A DNA stretch of 64,000 nt, from assembly GCF_000711875.1 (NCBI RefSeq), contig NZ_JONM01000001.1:351934-415933 (forward strand), given 5' to 3'. This document shows positions 1-8,673 of this stretch, piece after piece (the stretch's first letter is position 1; each line of letters begins with the position of its first letter). The notes under the pieces are model-generated. The model saw only the letters and a list, made by a program, of their open reading frames with translations. It was not told the DNA's origin and searched no databases. Position numbers and translations under genes: made by a program. This DNA comes from Andreprevotia chitinilytica DSM 18519. GTDB taxonomy: Bacteria; Pseudomonadota; Gammaproteobacteria; Burkholderiales; Chitinibacteraceae.

Positions 1-1045
1 CTTTGGCGATGTCGCCAGAGAAGCGGATACCACCGTCGGCAATCAGCGGCACACCGGTGCCAGCCAGTGCGTCGGCCACATTGGAAACAGCGGAAATCTG
101 CGGCACGCCCACACCGGCAACGATGCGCGTGGTGCAGATCGAGCCGGGGCCGATACCAACCTTGACGGCATCCGCACCGGCTTCGACCAGCGCGAGAGCG
201 GCGGCGGCGGTGGCGATGTTGCCGCCAATCACTTGTACGTTCGGGAAGTTCTTCTTCACCCAGCTCACGCGGTTCAATACGCCTTGGCTGTGACCGTGGG
301 CAGTATCGACCACGATCACGTCCACGCCGGCTTCGGCCAGCAAGGTCACGCGTTCTTCGGTGCCTTCGCCCGTGCCGACGGCTGCGCCGACGAGCAAGCG
401 GCCCAGGTCGTCCTTGGCTGCGTTCGGGTGTTCGCTGGTCTTGATGATGTCTTTGACGGTGATCAGGCCCTTGAGGCGGAAACCGTTGTCGACGACGAGC
501 ACGCGTTCGAGACGGTGTTCGTGCATCAGCCGACGGGCTTCATCGATGCTGGTGCCTTCCTTGACGGTCACGAGCCGTTCTTTCGGCGTCATGATCGAGG
601 AGACGGGGACATCGAGGCGGGATTCAAAACGGATGTCGCGGTTGGTGACGATGCCGACGACCTGGCCGTTGGCGTCTACCACTGGCAGACCGGAAATCTT
701 GTGTTGCCGTGTCAGTGCCAGTACATCGCGTACCAGCAGATCCGGGCGGATGGTGATCGGGTCTTTGACGATGCCGGATTCGTAGCGCTTGACCTTGGAG
801 ACTTCGAGCGCCTGCAATTGAGCGCTCATGTTCTTGTGCACGATGCCGATGCCACCTTCTTGTGCCATCGCAATGGCAAGGCGGGCTTCAGTCACCGTAT
901 CCATGGCAGCGGATGCCAACGGCAGGTTGATGCGGATATTGCGCGTCAGTTGCGTAGCAAGCGAAACATCGCGCGGGAGGATATTGGAATGAGCGGGAAC
1001 GAGCAGGACGTCGTCAAAGGTCAGGGCTTTCTGAACGATACGCAT
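1..1045 (-). CDS. guaB: Inosine-5'-monophosphate dehydrogenase, 3' part cut off
   Basis: Converts IMP to XMP with NAD+, the committed step of GMP synthesis in the cytoplasm. The minus strand reads [18 protein letters not shown] from an ATG at 1045 and stays open to the window edge, giving about 348 of the usual ~487 codons. Visible in order are the N-terminal barrel start, the CBS pair (for example [11 protein letters not shown], then GLITVKDI), the barrel strand [11 protein letters not shown], and the catalytic loop GPGSICTTR with the nucleophilic cysteine. The C-terminal flap and stop lie outside the window. Identity is certain. It is divergent from the patatin-like gene, across a spacer holding a large palindrome. 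Confidence 0.97.
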   Translation of the reverse strand, partial: MRIVQKALTFDDVLLVPAHSNILPRDVSLATQLTRNIRINLPLASAAMDTVTEARLAIAMAQEGGIGIVHKNMSAQLQALEVSKVKRYESGIVKDPITIRPDLLVRDVLALTRQHKISGLPVVDANGQVVGIVTNRDIRFESRLDVPVSSIMTPKERLVTVKEGTSIDEARRLMHEHRLERVLVVDNGFRLKGLITVKDIIKTSEHPNAAKDDLGRLLVGAAVGTGEGTEERVTLLAEAGVDVIVVDTAHGHSQGVLNRVSWVKKNFPNVQVIGGNIATAAAALALVEAGADAVKVGIGPGSICTTRIVAGVGVPQISAVSNVADALAGTGVPLIADGGIRFSGDIAK

Positions 1046-1171
1046 GGGGCGCAATCCTTGGGCGGCAAAAATCGATTATACCGAATGACGGCGGCCTAAG
1101 CTACGGGCTGCTTCGCTTGCATGGCTCGGCCAGTGGCGGCCAATTGCAGTAGTTAATTCGAAAGAGACAAA

Positions 1172-1273
1172 GGGTGTGCAACAAAGGGCCTCTGGCTAGG
1201 CGCTCGGTCGCAGACAGTACTTCATGTACGGCCAGACCGAGCAACAACGCCAGAGGCCCTTTGTTGCGCACCC
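1172..1273. repeat. 102-bp near-perfect palindrome (cruciform-type hairpin)
   Basis: Outer arms of 25 nt (1172-1196 and 1249-1273, one mismatch) enclose a second paired segment, CTCGGTC at 1203-1209 against GACCGAG at 1235-1241. At the centre, GTAC at 1217-1220 pairs with GTAC at 1226-1229 around a 5-nt loop. The element sits in the roughly 314-bp spacer between divergent guaB and the patatin-like gene, so it is not placed as a simple terminator for either. No T-run follows either arm. It could be a mobile palindromic element, a site for a DNA-binding protein, or encode a structured RNA. Nothing else is evident in this spacer. Confidence 0.75.
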
Positions 1274-1359
1274 TTATGTTGCGGTGCGTGATTGCGGAGA
1301 CTTGTAAGCCCAGCTAGCTTCATAGAAAGCAAAACAAAAAACGCCCTGGAGCGGAGGAA

Positions 1360-2535
1360 ATGAAGCAAGCCATCTACAAGCCGGGCAAAACGACCGGGCT
1401 GATCTTGTCGGGCGGGGGCGCGCGCGCGGCTTACCAAGTGGGGGTGCTGTTGGCGATTGCCCGCATCCTGCCAAGGAGATGCCCGAATCCCTTCCCGATC
1501 ATCTGCGGCACGTCGGCCGGCGCAATCAATGCCACGGCGTTGGCCTGCGGTGCACATCATTTCAAGAAGAGTGTCTTCAAGCTGGTGCACGCGTGGGAAA
1601 CGCTGACGCCGGATCGCGTCTACCGTGCGGGGTTGCCGCAATTGGCTGCACGGGCGGCGCACTGGGTCATCTCATTGCTGGTCGGCGGGATGGGGCGGCA
1701 TAACCCACGCAGCTTTCTGGATAACGCACCATTGCGTTCATTGCTGGATGAGCTGGTCGAGCTACCCAACATCCAGGCGAATGTGGATGCAGGTTGTCTG
1801 GATGCGCTGTCCATTACGGCATCCGGTTATACCTCGGGCGAGTCGGTCAGTTTCTTTCAGGGCAAGGCATCGTTCGATGGCTGGCGGCGTGCCAAGCGGA
1901 TCGGCACGCCAACGCTGATCGATCTGGATCATCTGATGGCCTCCAGCGCGATTCCCTTGGTGTTCCCGGCGGTTCATATCAACCGTGAGTTCTTTGGCGA
2001 TGGTTCGGTGCGGCAAATTGCGCCAATCAGCCCGGCCATCCACCTTGGCGCGCGCAAGTTGCTGGTAGTCGGGGTGGCGCCGGCCGAGGAAGAGGGCGCA
2101 TTGCGACAGAAAACCGATGCCTATCCGACCTTGGCGCAGGTGGCTGGTCATCTGATGAACAGCGTCTTTCTGGATGCGCTGGAAACCGATCTGGAACGAC
2201 TCAAGCGCATCAATCGCACCCTGTCGACATTGCCGATCGATCAAGCCAGTCAGCTTGAATTGCAACCCATCGAGGTGCTGACCATTGCCCCCTCGCAACC
2301 GTTGGAGCGGTTGTCGATTCCGCATAAATCGACTTTCCCGTGGGGGCTGCGCTTTTTGCTGGGCGGGCTGGGCGCGTTCCGGCGGCAGGGTTCGGTGGTG
2401 GCAAGCTACCTGCTGTTCCACGGAGAATACACGCGAGCACTGATCCAGCTTGGCTATAAGGACGCTATGGCCAAACGCCCGGCGCTGGAAGCATTCTTGG
2501 GATTAGTGCCGGGACAACGAACAGACCCGGGTTAG
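1360..2535 (+). CDS. Patatin-like phospholipase family protein
   Basis: Predicted serine lipid acyl hydrolase of the patatin/RssA class, 391 residues. The oxyanion-hole motif SGGGARAAYQVGV occupies residues 17-29. The nucleophile elbow GTSAG is at 50-54 (Ser52) and the dyad aspartate is in FGDGS (Asp214). There is no clear signal peptide, so it probably acts in the cytoplasm or at the inner membrane face. The ATG follows a GGAGGAAATG ribosome site, which fixes the start. It is a single gene, with dsbB beginning 63 bp downstream. The substrate cannot be read from the sequence. Confidence 0.9.
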   Translation: MKQAIYKPGKTTGLILSGGGARAAYQVGVLLAIARILPRRCPNPFPIICGTSAGAINATALACGAHHFKKSVFKLVHAWETLTPDRVYRAGLPQLAARAAHWVISLLVGGMGRHNPRSFLDNAPLRSLLDELVELPNIQANVDAGCLDALSITASGYTSGESVSFFQGKASFDGWRRAKRIGTPTLIDLDHLMASSAIPLVFPAVHINREFFGDGSVRQIAPISPAIHLGARKLLVVGVAPAEEEGALRQKTDAYPTLAQVAGHLMNSVFLDALETDLERLKRINRTLSTLPIDQASQLELQPIEVLTIAPSQPLERLSIPHKSTFPWGLRFLLGGLGAFRRQGSVVASYLLFHGEYTRALIQLGYKDAMAKRPALEAFLGLVPGQRTDPG

Positions 2536-2598
2536 GCCAACGGAACTCGGACTGCTACAATCTCCCCGATTGAAAAAAACAATCGATGGAGCGTATTC

Positions 2599-3123
2599 AT
2601 GTTGTCTTTCTTGCTGCGTTGGCGTGTCTTTTTCTTCTGCTTGTTTCTCGCATGTGCCGGCATGATCGGCTTTGCGATGTATCACCAAATCTATAACTGG
2701 GTCATGCCGTGCCTGTTATGCGTTTATCAGCGCATCGGCGTGATCGCGATCGGTTTGCTGGCCTTGATTGCCGCTATCTGGAAGCCCGGTAGCCGCGCTG
2801 GCGTCGGCATCATCGGCACGTTGATCGGCATTGCAGCCTTGTATACAGCGGGCATGGCGGCGTGGAATCTGCGTCTGCAATATGGCCCACCTGATCCTTC
2901 GGTCGCTTGCGCATCGAGCCTGCCATTTCCCATTGATCTGAACGCGTGGCCAGCATGGGTCGGCATGCTGATCCGCCCGGTTGGCGATTGCAGCCAGATC
3001 AATTTCTCCTTGTTTGGCGTGTCCGTGCCGGTCTGGATGCTATTGGCTGCGCTTGCCATCGCTGGATTCACCGCATGGGCCTGCGTGCGGTACTGCCGTG
3101 AAATTGCTAGGAGGCCCGCATGA
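2599..3123 (+). CDS. dsbB: Disulfide bond formation protein B
   Basis: Inner-membrane quinone reductase that re-oxidises DsbA and so drives periplasmic disulfide formation. The protein has 174 residues, usual for the family. Four hydrophobic segments are visible. The first redox pair lies in CLLCVYQR (Cys38, Cys41). The second is Cys104 in the large periplasmic loop with Cys131 in GDCSQINFSLFG, as in E. coli DsbB. The stop codon overlaps the start of oxyR (ATGA), so the two are probably co-translated. A TACAAT box about 40 bp upstream could be a -10 element, but this is weak. Confidence 0.96.
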   Translation: MLSFLLRWRVFFFCLFLACAGMIGFAMYHQIYNWVMPCLLCVYQRIGVIAIGLLALIAAIWKPGSRAGVGIIGTLIGIAALYTAGMAAWNLRLQYGPPDPSVACASSLPFPIDLNAWPAWVGMLIRPVGDCSQINFSLFGVSVPVWMLLAALAIAGFTAWACVRYCREIARRPA

Positions 3124-4058
3124 CACTGACCGAATTCCGCTACATCGTCGCTGTGGCGCGCGAACGGCATTTTGGCCGCGCTGCGGCGAGCTGCTTTGTT
3201 TCCCAGCCCACCCTCTCGGTCGCCGTAAAAAAACTGGAGGACGAACTGGGCGTGACCTTGTTCGAGCGCTCGGCCGGTGATGTGACATTGACCGCGAGTG
3301 GCGAACGCATCGTCGAGCAAGCCCAGCGCGTGCTGGAAGAGGTGCAGGTGGTCAAGCAGCTGGCGGAGCAGGGTAAAGACCCGCTCGCCGGCCCGCTGCG
3401 GCTCGGCATCATTTATACGATCAGCCCCTATCTGCTGCCGTGCCTGATTCCGGCGCTGCGCGAAAAAGCACCGCAGATGCAATTGCTGCTGGAGGAGAAC
3501 TACACCAGTCGATTGGCGGAAATGCTCAAGCAGGGCGAGATCGATATCGCCATCGTTGCCGAGCCGTTTTTCGAATCCGGCGTCAGCACGCAGCCGCTCT
3601 ACGACGAGCCTTTCGTCGTTGCCACCCCCAAGGGGCATCCGTGGGAAAAGCTCAAACGCATCGACTCCGAGAAGTTGTCGGAAGAAAACGTATTGCTGCT
3701 CTCGCCTGGTAACTGCTTCCGTGATCACGTATTGCAGACCTGCCCAGACCTCAATCGCGAAAGCCTGCCGGCCGGTAGCTTGCAGCGCACCTTGCAAGGT
3801 TCATCGCTGACGACGATTCGTCACATGGTCGCCGGTGGTATCGGTGTGACCGTGTTGCCGGCGACATCGGTGACAGCTGCTGATGAGGCCCTGTTGACGA
3901 TTCGCCCCTTTGTTGAGCCCGCACCGACGCGCCGGGTCATCATGGCGTGGCGCAAGAATTTCCCGCGCATGGCTGCGGTGGAGGCGTTGCGGCAAGCCGT
4001 GCTTGCATCCGGTTTGCCATCGGTGAGTTGGGTGCAAGAAGCAGCTGCAGTCGCATGA
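3120..4058 (+). CDS. oxyR: Hydrogen peroxide-inducible LysR-type activator OxyR
   Basis: Peroxide-sensing transcription factor, 312 residues. It has an N-terminal winged helix-turn-helix (FGRAAASCFVSQPTLSVAVK, about 18-37) and a LysR substrate domain. The redox cysteines fall at Cys199 (PGNCFRD) and Cys208 (QTCPD), exactly the E. coli numbering, which separates OxyR from generic LysR regulators. Its first codons overlap the dsbB stop, so it probably depends on dsbB translation. The next gene is an FAD oxidoreductase on the same strand 52 bp on, consistent with a redox-stress cluster. Confidence 0.95.
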   Translation: MTLTEFRYIVAVARERHFGRAAASCFVSQPTLSVAVKKLEDELGVTLFERSAGDVTLTASGERIVEQAQRVLEEVQVVKQLAEQGKDPLAGPLRLGIIYTISPYLLPCLIPALREKAPQMQLLLEENYTSRLAEMLKQGEIDIAIVAEPFFESGVSTQPLYDEPFVVATPKGHPWEKLKRIDSEKLSEENVLLLSPGNCFRDHVLQTCPDLNRESLPAGSLQRTLQGSSLTTIRHMVAGGIGVTVLPATSVTAADEALLTIRPFVEPAPTRRVIMAWRKNFPRMAAVEALRQAVLASGLPSVSWVQEAAAVA

Positions 4059-4110
4059 CTCACTTATCAGAAATATCAGAAACCCCATTGAATACAGGAT
4101 TGAATCAGGC

Positions 4111-5262
4111 ATGAGTGCGCCCGTCGTTATCATCGGAACCGGTCTTGCCGGCTATAACCTCGCCCGCGAATTTCGCAAGCTCGACCAAGCGACCCCGCTG
4201 GTTTTGATCACGCGTGACGGTGGCGGCTTTTATTCCAAGCCGATGCTGTCCAACGCTTTAGCCGGCAACAAGACTGCTGAAATGTTGGTGATGAAGTCGG
4301 TCGAGAAGATGACCGAAGAGCTGAAGGCAGTCATCCATGTTCGTTGTGAAGTGATCTCGATCGATCGTTCGAAGCATGAGGTAACGCTAAGCGACGGTGC
4401 GGTCATCGCCTATTCCAGGCTGGTGTTGGCCCAAGGGGCGGACCCCATCCGGCTGCCGTTGGCAGGCGATGCGGCGAACGAGGTGATTTCGGTTAACGAT
4501 CTGGATGACTACGCCAGCTTTGCCGCCCGGCTCGACGGTGTAAAACGGGTGGTCATTCTTGGCGCTGGGCTGATTGGCTGCGAGTTTGCCAACGATTTGC
4601 TTTCGCGTGGCGTGACGCCGGTCTTGGTCGATCCTGCTGCCTGGCCGTTGTCACGCTTGCTGCCGCAGGTTGCCGGCGTATATCTGGCGCAAAGATTGAC
4701 TGCCGCGGGTGTCGATTTTCGTTTCGAGGTCTCGGCAGGTTCGGTGGATCGGTGCGAGGGTGGTTTTCGGGTGGCGCTGAGCGACGGCACCAAGGTTGAG
4801 GCTGATCTGGTGCTGTCCGCGGTTGGTTTGCGTCCACGCGTTGCCTTGGCAAAGGCTGCTGATTTGCGGGTTGATCGTGGCGTAGTGGTCAATCGCCTGT
4901 TGCAGACCTCCGACGAGGCCATTTTCGCGATCGGTGATACGGCGGAAGTGAACGGGCTGAATCTGCCGTTCGTGCTGCCGATCATGCAGCAGGTGCGAAC
5001 CTTGGCAGCCACGCTGGCTGGCACGCCGACGCCGGTGAAATATCCTGCAATGCCGGTGGTGGTAAAGACACCGGCTTGCCCGACTGTTGTTGCGCCTGCC
5101 TTGACCGGTATGGCTGGCGAGTGGCAGGTGAATACCGACGAGACCGGTGTAGAGGCGAAGTTTATTGCTGCAGATGGCTCGTTGCTGGGTTTTGCCTTGT
5201 TGGGTGAGGCAAGCAAACAGCGGCAAACGTTAGCGCCGCAGTTGCCAGTCTGGTTGGCCTGA
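4111..5262 (+). CDS. FAD-dependent oxidoreductase, rubredoxin-NAD+ reductase type
   Basis: Two-dinucleotide-fold flavoprotein of 383 residues. The FAD motif GTGLAG is at 9-14 and the NAD(P)H motif GAGLIG starts near residue 151. The FAD-contacting AIGDTAEVNG lies near residue 272. The length and the opening VVIIGTGLAGYNLAREFR match rubredoxin reductases (AlkT/RubB class), which pass electrons from NADH to rubredoxin. No rubredoxin gene is adjacent, so the partner is unknown. A role in oxygen or peroxide reduction is suggested only by the neighbouring oxyR. A nitric-oxide-reductase-type flavorubredoxin reductase is the main alternative. A strong terminator follows. Confidence 0.85.
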   Translation: MSAPVVIIGTGLAGYNLAREFRKLDQATPLVLITRDGGGFYSKPMLSNALAGNKTAEMLVMKSVEKMTEELKAVIHVRCEVISIDRSKHEVTLSDGAVIAYSRLVLAQGADPIRLPLAGDAANEVISVNDLDDYASFAARLDGVKRVVILGAGLIGCEFANDLLSRGVTPVLVDPAAWPLSRLLPQVAGVYLAQRLTAAGVDFRFEVSAGSVDRCEGGFRVALSDGTKVEADLVLSAVGLRPRVALAKAADLRVDRGVVVNRLLQTSDEAIFAIGDTAEVNGLNLPFVLPIMQQVRTLAATLAGTPTPVKYPAMPVVVKTPACPTVVAPALTGMAGEWQVNTDETGVEAKFIAADGSLLGFALLGEASKQRQTLAPQLPVWLA

Positions 5263-5272
5263 TCGCTGTTCT

Positions 5273-5320
5273 GCATCAACGAAAAACGGGCCCCAGATGT
5301 GGCCCGTTTTTCGTTGATGC
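5273..5320. terminator. Bidirectional rho-independent terminator
   Basis: A perfect 20-bp inverted repeat (5273-5292 and 5301-5320) with an 8-nt loop. The GGGCC stem core is flanked by an A-run on one side and a T-run on the other, so it can stop transcription from both directions. It sits between the convergent FAD oxidoreductase and SPOR genes. Confidence 0.93.
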
Positions 5321-5331
5321 AATGGCAGAGC

Positions 5332-6105
5332 TTAATTGCTGTTCTTCAATACCGGCTCAATACCGAGTGCACGTAACTTGGCTGCGGCAGCATCCGCCTC
5401 TGCCTTGTTCTTGAACGGCCCGATTTGCACACGGGTTTCCAGGTAGGCGGGAATGCCGGCAGCTTGCAGTTTTTGCAGTAGCTTCTCCGCATTGTCTGAA
5501 TGCAGGAAGACGCCGGCTTGCACTGTATATCCATTGGGGCCACGGGTGGCTTCGAAATGGCTGGGGCCGGTCAGTAAAGTTTGTGGTTCCAGCAGGCTTT
5601 CGTTTGGTGTCGGTGTACGGCGGACCAGGTTGCCGGGCAGCGCGTTGTTCGCTGTGCGCGGGGCCGCAGTGATTGTGGCTTTGGCCGGGGCTTGGGCCTC
5701 TTCGACCTCGGGCAGGACGGTGGTTTTGCCTAGCTTGGTGATCGGACGGATGAGCGGTGTTTGCGCGGCGGTTGGCGCTACCGTGGGTGCATTGGTGGCC
5801 GGAACTTGCGTCACAGGGAGAGTCGAAGGTGTTACCGCAGCAGCGCTGGCAGGTTGTGATGCTATAGCCGGGGCCGATGCCGGCTCACTTGCCGCAATGA
5901 CTTCCGGTTCGCTCGCTTGCGGCGCGATACGTGGCGTGGCGACGGGTGTTTCCAGTTTAGGTTTTTCGTCGGGCCGATCAAGCAGATAGATACCGCCCAA
6001 GACCACGGCGATCAGGCCGGCAGCAATCCCCAGACGCCAGAGTACTTGTTCGCGCAGGCGGCGTTGTTCGGCCTGTTGCAAAATCGGGTCGAAACCATCG
6101 CTCAT
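5332..6105 (-). CDS. SPOR-domain cell-envelope protein
   Basis: Single-pass inner-membrane protein of 257 residues with a C-terminal SPOR domain, the type that binds denuded peptidoglycan at division septa. A short cytoplasmic head is followed by one membrane helix (about 26-43, AAGLIAVVLGGIYLL). A long Ala/Pro/Thr-rich periplasmic linker follows. The SPOR domain begins near residue 185 (GYTVQAGVF) and ends with VQIGPFKNKAEA and LGIEPVLK. No enzyme domain is present. It may be a DedD/FtsN-like accessory division protein, but orthology to a named SPOR protein is not established. Confidence 0.88.
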   Translation of the reverse strand: MSDGFDPILQQAEQRRLREQVLWRLGIAAGLIAVVLGGIYLLDRPDEKPKLETPVATPRIAPQASEPEVIAASEPASAPAIASQPASAAAVTPSTLPVTQVPATNAPTVAPTAAQTPLIRPITKLGKTTVLPEVEEAQAPAKATITAAPRTANNALPGNLVRRTPTPNESLLEPQTLLTGPSHFEATRGPNGYTVQAGVFLHSDNAEKLLQKLQAAGIPAYLETRVQIGPFKNKAEADAAAAKLRALGIEPVLKNSN

Positions 6106-6328
6106 GGCGTGCAGTACTTTAATCTGGTTGTAAGGCAGGAGTGGTGTGGATTTGTTATCATGTCCGGCTATTTAGATCGAGCGCGGGGCGCTAGAGCACC
6201 GGAATGTACAAATAGCGCAAATGAGGCTATCCCAAAGTACTCGGGCTGTAAACCCAGGCTGTCACGCGAATTCCGGCCTATTCATTTTTCCAACCCTATT
6301 TTCCTAACTCAACCTGTCTGGAGTAAAC

Positions 6329-6757
6329 ATGGCTATTGAACGCACCCTGTCGATCGTGAAACCGGATGCCGTTGCCAAGAACGTGATTGGCAAGATCTAC
6401 GACCGTTTTGAAACCGCCGGCCTGAAGATCGTTGCCGCCAAGCTCAAGCAGCTGTCGCGCGCTGAAGCCGAAGGCTTCTATGCTGTGCATAAGGAACGTC
6501 CTTTCTTCAACGATCTGGTGTCCTTCATGGTCTCCGGCCCGGTGTTCATCCAGGTGCTCGAAGGCGAAGGCGCCGTATTGAAGAACCGTGAACTGATGGG
6601 CGCGACCGATCCAAAGAAAGCTGAAAAGGGTACGATTCGCGCCGATTTCGCCGATTCGATCGATGCAAATGCCGTGCACGGTTCGGATAGCGCCGAAAAC
6701 GCTGCAATTGAAATTGCATACTTCTTCGCTTCCAGCGAAGTGTACGCAGGTCGCTAA
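6329..6757 (+). CDS. ndk: Nucleoside diphosphate kinase
   Basis: Transfers the gamma phosphate of ATP to nucleoside diphosphates through a phosphohistidine. The 142-residue length is standard. [15 protein letters not shown] opens the ferredoxin-like fold, and the active-site histidine is in NAVHGSDS near residue 117. It begins after a CTGGAGTAAAC ribosome site and heads a run of same-strand genes reaching der. The 223-bp spacer upstream presumably carries its promoter, but no clear sigma-70 pair was identified there. Confidence 0.98.
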   Translation: MAIERTLSIVKPDAVAKNVIGKIYDRFETAGLKIVAAKLKQLSRAEAEGFYAVHKERPFFNDLVSFMVSGPVFIQVLEGEGAVLKNRELMGATDPKKAEKGTIRADFADSIDANAVHGSDSAENAAIEIAYFFASSEVYAGR

Positions 6758-6775
6758 GACCAGGTAGGAAACGAG

Positions 6776-7900
6776 ATGTCGGTCAATCTGCTCAATTACG
6801 ATGCCGCAGGGCTCGCTGAACTGATGGTTCAGTACGGTGAAAAACCGTTCCGCGCCAAGCAACTGCTGAAATGGATTCATCAGCGGGGCGAGGCGGATTT
6901 TGCGCAGATGACCGATATCGCGAAAACCTTTCGCGAGAAGCTGGCCGCCGGGGCTGAAGTCAAGGCACCAGCCATGCTCGCTGAACAGATTGCCAGTGAT
7001 GGCACCGCCAAGTGGCTGCTTGATGTCGGTGTCGGCAACGGTATCGAAACTGTGTTCATCCCAGAAGATGATCGCGGCACGTTGTGTGTATCGAGCCAGG
7101 TCGGTTGTGCGCTCGACTGCGGTTTTTGCTCGACAGCTAAACAAGGCTTCAACCGCAACCTCTCTGTGGGCGAAATCATTGGCCAACTATGGTGGGCGGA
7201 AAATCGCCTGACCGCTGCGCAAGCCCGAGTTGGTGCTCCCGTTAACGAAGATAACCGGATTGTCACCAATGTTGTGATGATGGGCATGGGCGAGCCGCTG
7301 GCGAATTTCGAGAACGTCGTTGCCGCGTTACGCTTGATGTTGGACGACAATGCTTACGGCTTGAGCCGTCGGCGCGTCACCTTGTCCACCTCCGGGATCG
7401 TGCCCGCAATGGATCGTTTGCGTGATGCTTGTCCGGTTGCGCTGGCTGTGTCCTTGCATGCACCAAATGACGCGATCCGCGATGAAATCGTGCCGATCAA
7501 CAAGAAATATCCCCTTAAAGAATTGCTTGCTGCATGCAATCGCTACCTCGAAAAAGCACCGCGCGATTTCATCACTTTCGAGTATGTGATGCTCGATGGC
7601 GTCAATGACCAACCTGAGCATGCCCGTCAGCTGGCGGAGCTGGTTCGGCATGTGCCATGCAAATTCAACCTGATTCCCTGGAACCCGTTTCCCGGTGCGG
7701 GCTATAACCGATCGGGCAGGGATGCTATCCTCGCGTTCCGGGATATTTTGATCGACGCTGGTTATGTAGCAACGGTGCGAAAAACCCGTGGCGATGATAT
7801 CGACGCTGCATGTGGCCAACTGGCCGGGCAGGTCAAGGACAAGACCCGGCGCGCCGAGCGGCATGCCGTGGAAACAAAACCAATAATCTTCCGACCCTGA
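6776..7900 (+). CDS. rlmN: 23S rRNA (A2503-C2)/tRNA (A37-C2) methyltransferase
   Basis: Radical-SAM methyltransferase of 374 residues that methylates C2 of A2503 in 23S rRNA and A37 in some tRNAs. The radical-SAM cluster motif CALDCGFC gives Cys111, Cys115 and Cys118. The [12 protein letters not shown] and LSTSGIVP motifs are present. The mechanistic C-terminal cysteine is in DIDAACGQL near residue 346. It lies 18 bp after ndk, an order common in beta- and gammaproteobacteria. Confidence 0.98.
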   Translation: MSVNLLNYDAAGLAELMVQYGEKPFRAKQLLKWIHQRGEADFAQMTDIAKTFREKLAAGAEVKAPAMLAEQIASDGTAKWLLDVGVGNGIETVFIPEDDRGTLCVSSQVGCALDCGFCSTAKQGFNRNLSVGEIIGQLWWAENRLTAAQARVGAPVNEDNRIVTNVVMMGMGEPLANFENVVAALRLMLDDNAYGLSRRRVTLSTSGIVPAMDRLRDACPVALAVSLHAPNDAIRDEIVPINKKYPLKELLAACNRYLEKAPRDFITFEYVMLDGVNDQPEHARQLAELVRHVPCKFNLIPWNPFPGAGYNRSGRDAILAFRDILIDAGYVATVRKTRGDDIDAACGQLAGQVKDKTRRAERHAVETKPIIFRP

Positions 7901-7911
7901 CGCGAGGCAAT

Positions 7912-8673
7912 ATGACGCCCAAATCCATCGCTTTCCTTCTGACTTTGGTGCTGATTGTAAGTGGTGCGGTTCGGGCTGAAGAGCTGTCAGGCCCCGCGCA
8001 ACGTGCCAGTATCCGCACACAACTGGCTGCCGAATATTTCAAGCGCGGCCAATACAGTACCGCGCTCGACGAAATTCAAAAGGCACTCGCGGCCGATCCC
8101 AAGTACGCGTCGGCATATAGCGTGGCTGGGTTGATTTATTCCGAGCTCAAGGAGGCTGCGCCCGCCAGAAAGAATTTCCTGGAGGCGCTGCGGCTGACCC
8201 CGGATGACCCTGATATCAACCACAATTACGGCTGGTTCTTGTGCCAACAAGGGCAATACAAGGAAGGGGTCGCTTACTATATGAAAGCGGTGCAGAACCC
8301 GCTTTATGAAACGCCGGACAGATCCTTGGTCAATGCTGGTCAGTGCACGGCCAAATCGGGCGATCTGGATGGCGGACGAGACTATCTACTGCGCGCATTG
8401 CGCCTCCGTCCTTCTAGTCTTACTGCGCGGATCGAATTGGTTGAACTTGACCTCAAGCGCAAGGATTTTGTTGAAGCCAAACGTTATTTGATCGAGTCGC
8501 AAAAATTGACCCAGCCGAGTGCGCAAATGGCTTGGCTCGCAGTGCGCGTTGAACATGCGCTCGGCAATCAGGACAATGAAGCCCGCTATGCGGATTTGCT
8601 GCGCAAGCAATATCCGGATTCGCTTGAAACTGCCCGTCTTTTGACCAATCAGTACGACGCTCCCGCCGAATGA
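7912..8673 (+). CDS. pilF: Type IV pilus biogenesis/stability TPR protein (PilF/PilW family)
   Basis: A 253-residue tetratricopeptide protein. In this family the protein is an outer-membrane pilotin needed for PilQ secretin assembly and type IV pili. The ATG at 7912 is preceded by GCGAGG and begins a signal peptide (FLLTLVLIVSGAVRA). TPR units follow (AAEYFKRGQYSTALDEIQKA, about 42-61, then further repeats to about 220). Unlike typical PilF/PilW, no lipobox cysteine is visible: the signal ends AVRA-EE, a signal peptidase I type site. The position between rlmN and rodZ is the usual one. The stop overlaps the rodZ start (ATGA). Confidence 0.88.
   Translation: MTPKSIAFLLTLVLIVSGAVRAEELSGPAQRASIRTQLAAEYFKRGQYSTALDEIQKALAADPKYASAYSVAGLIYSELKEAAPARKNFLEALRLTPDDPDINHNYGWFLCQQGQYKEGVAYYMKAVQNPLYETPDRSLVNAGQCTAKSGDLDGGRDYLLRALRLRPSSLTARIELVELDLKRKDFVEAKRYLIESQKLTQPSAQMAWLAVRVEHALGNQDNEARYADLLRKQYPDSLETARLLTNQYDAPAE

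Noticed and set aside
233-1099. 288-residue open frame on the plus strand
   Set aside because: It is antisense to guaB, which is unmistakable on the minus strand, and its translation has no family features.
2727-3797. 356-residue minus-strand frame across dsbB and oxyR
   Set aside because: Antisense shadow of two well-supported genes in GC-rich DNA, with no domain or signal features.
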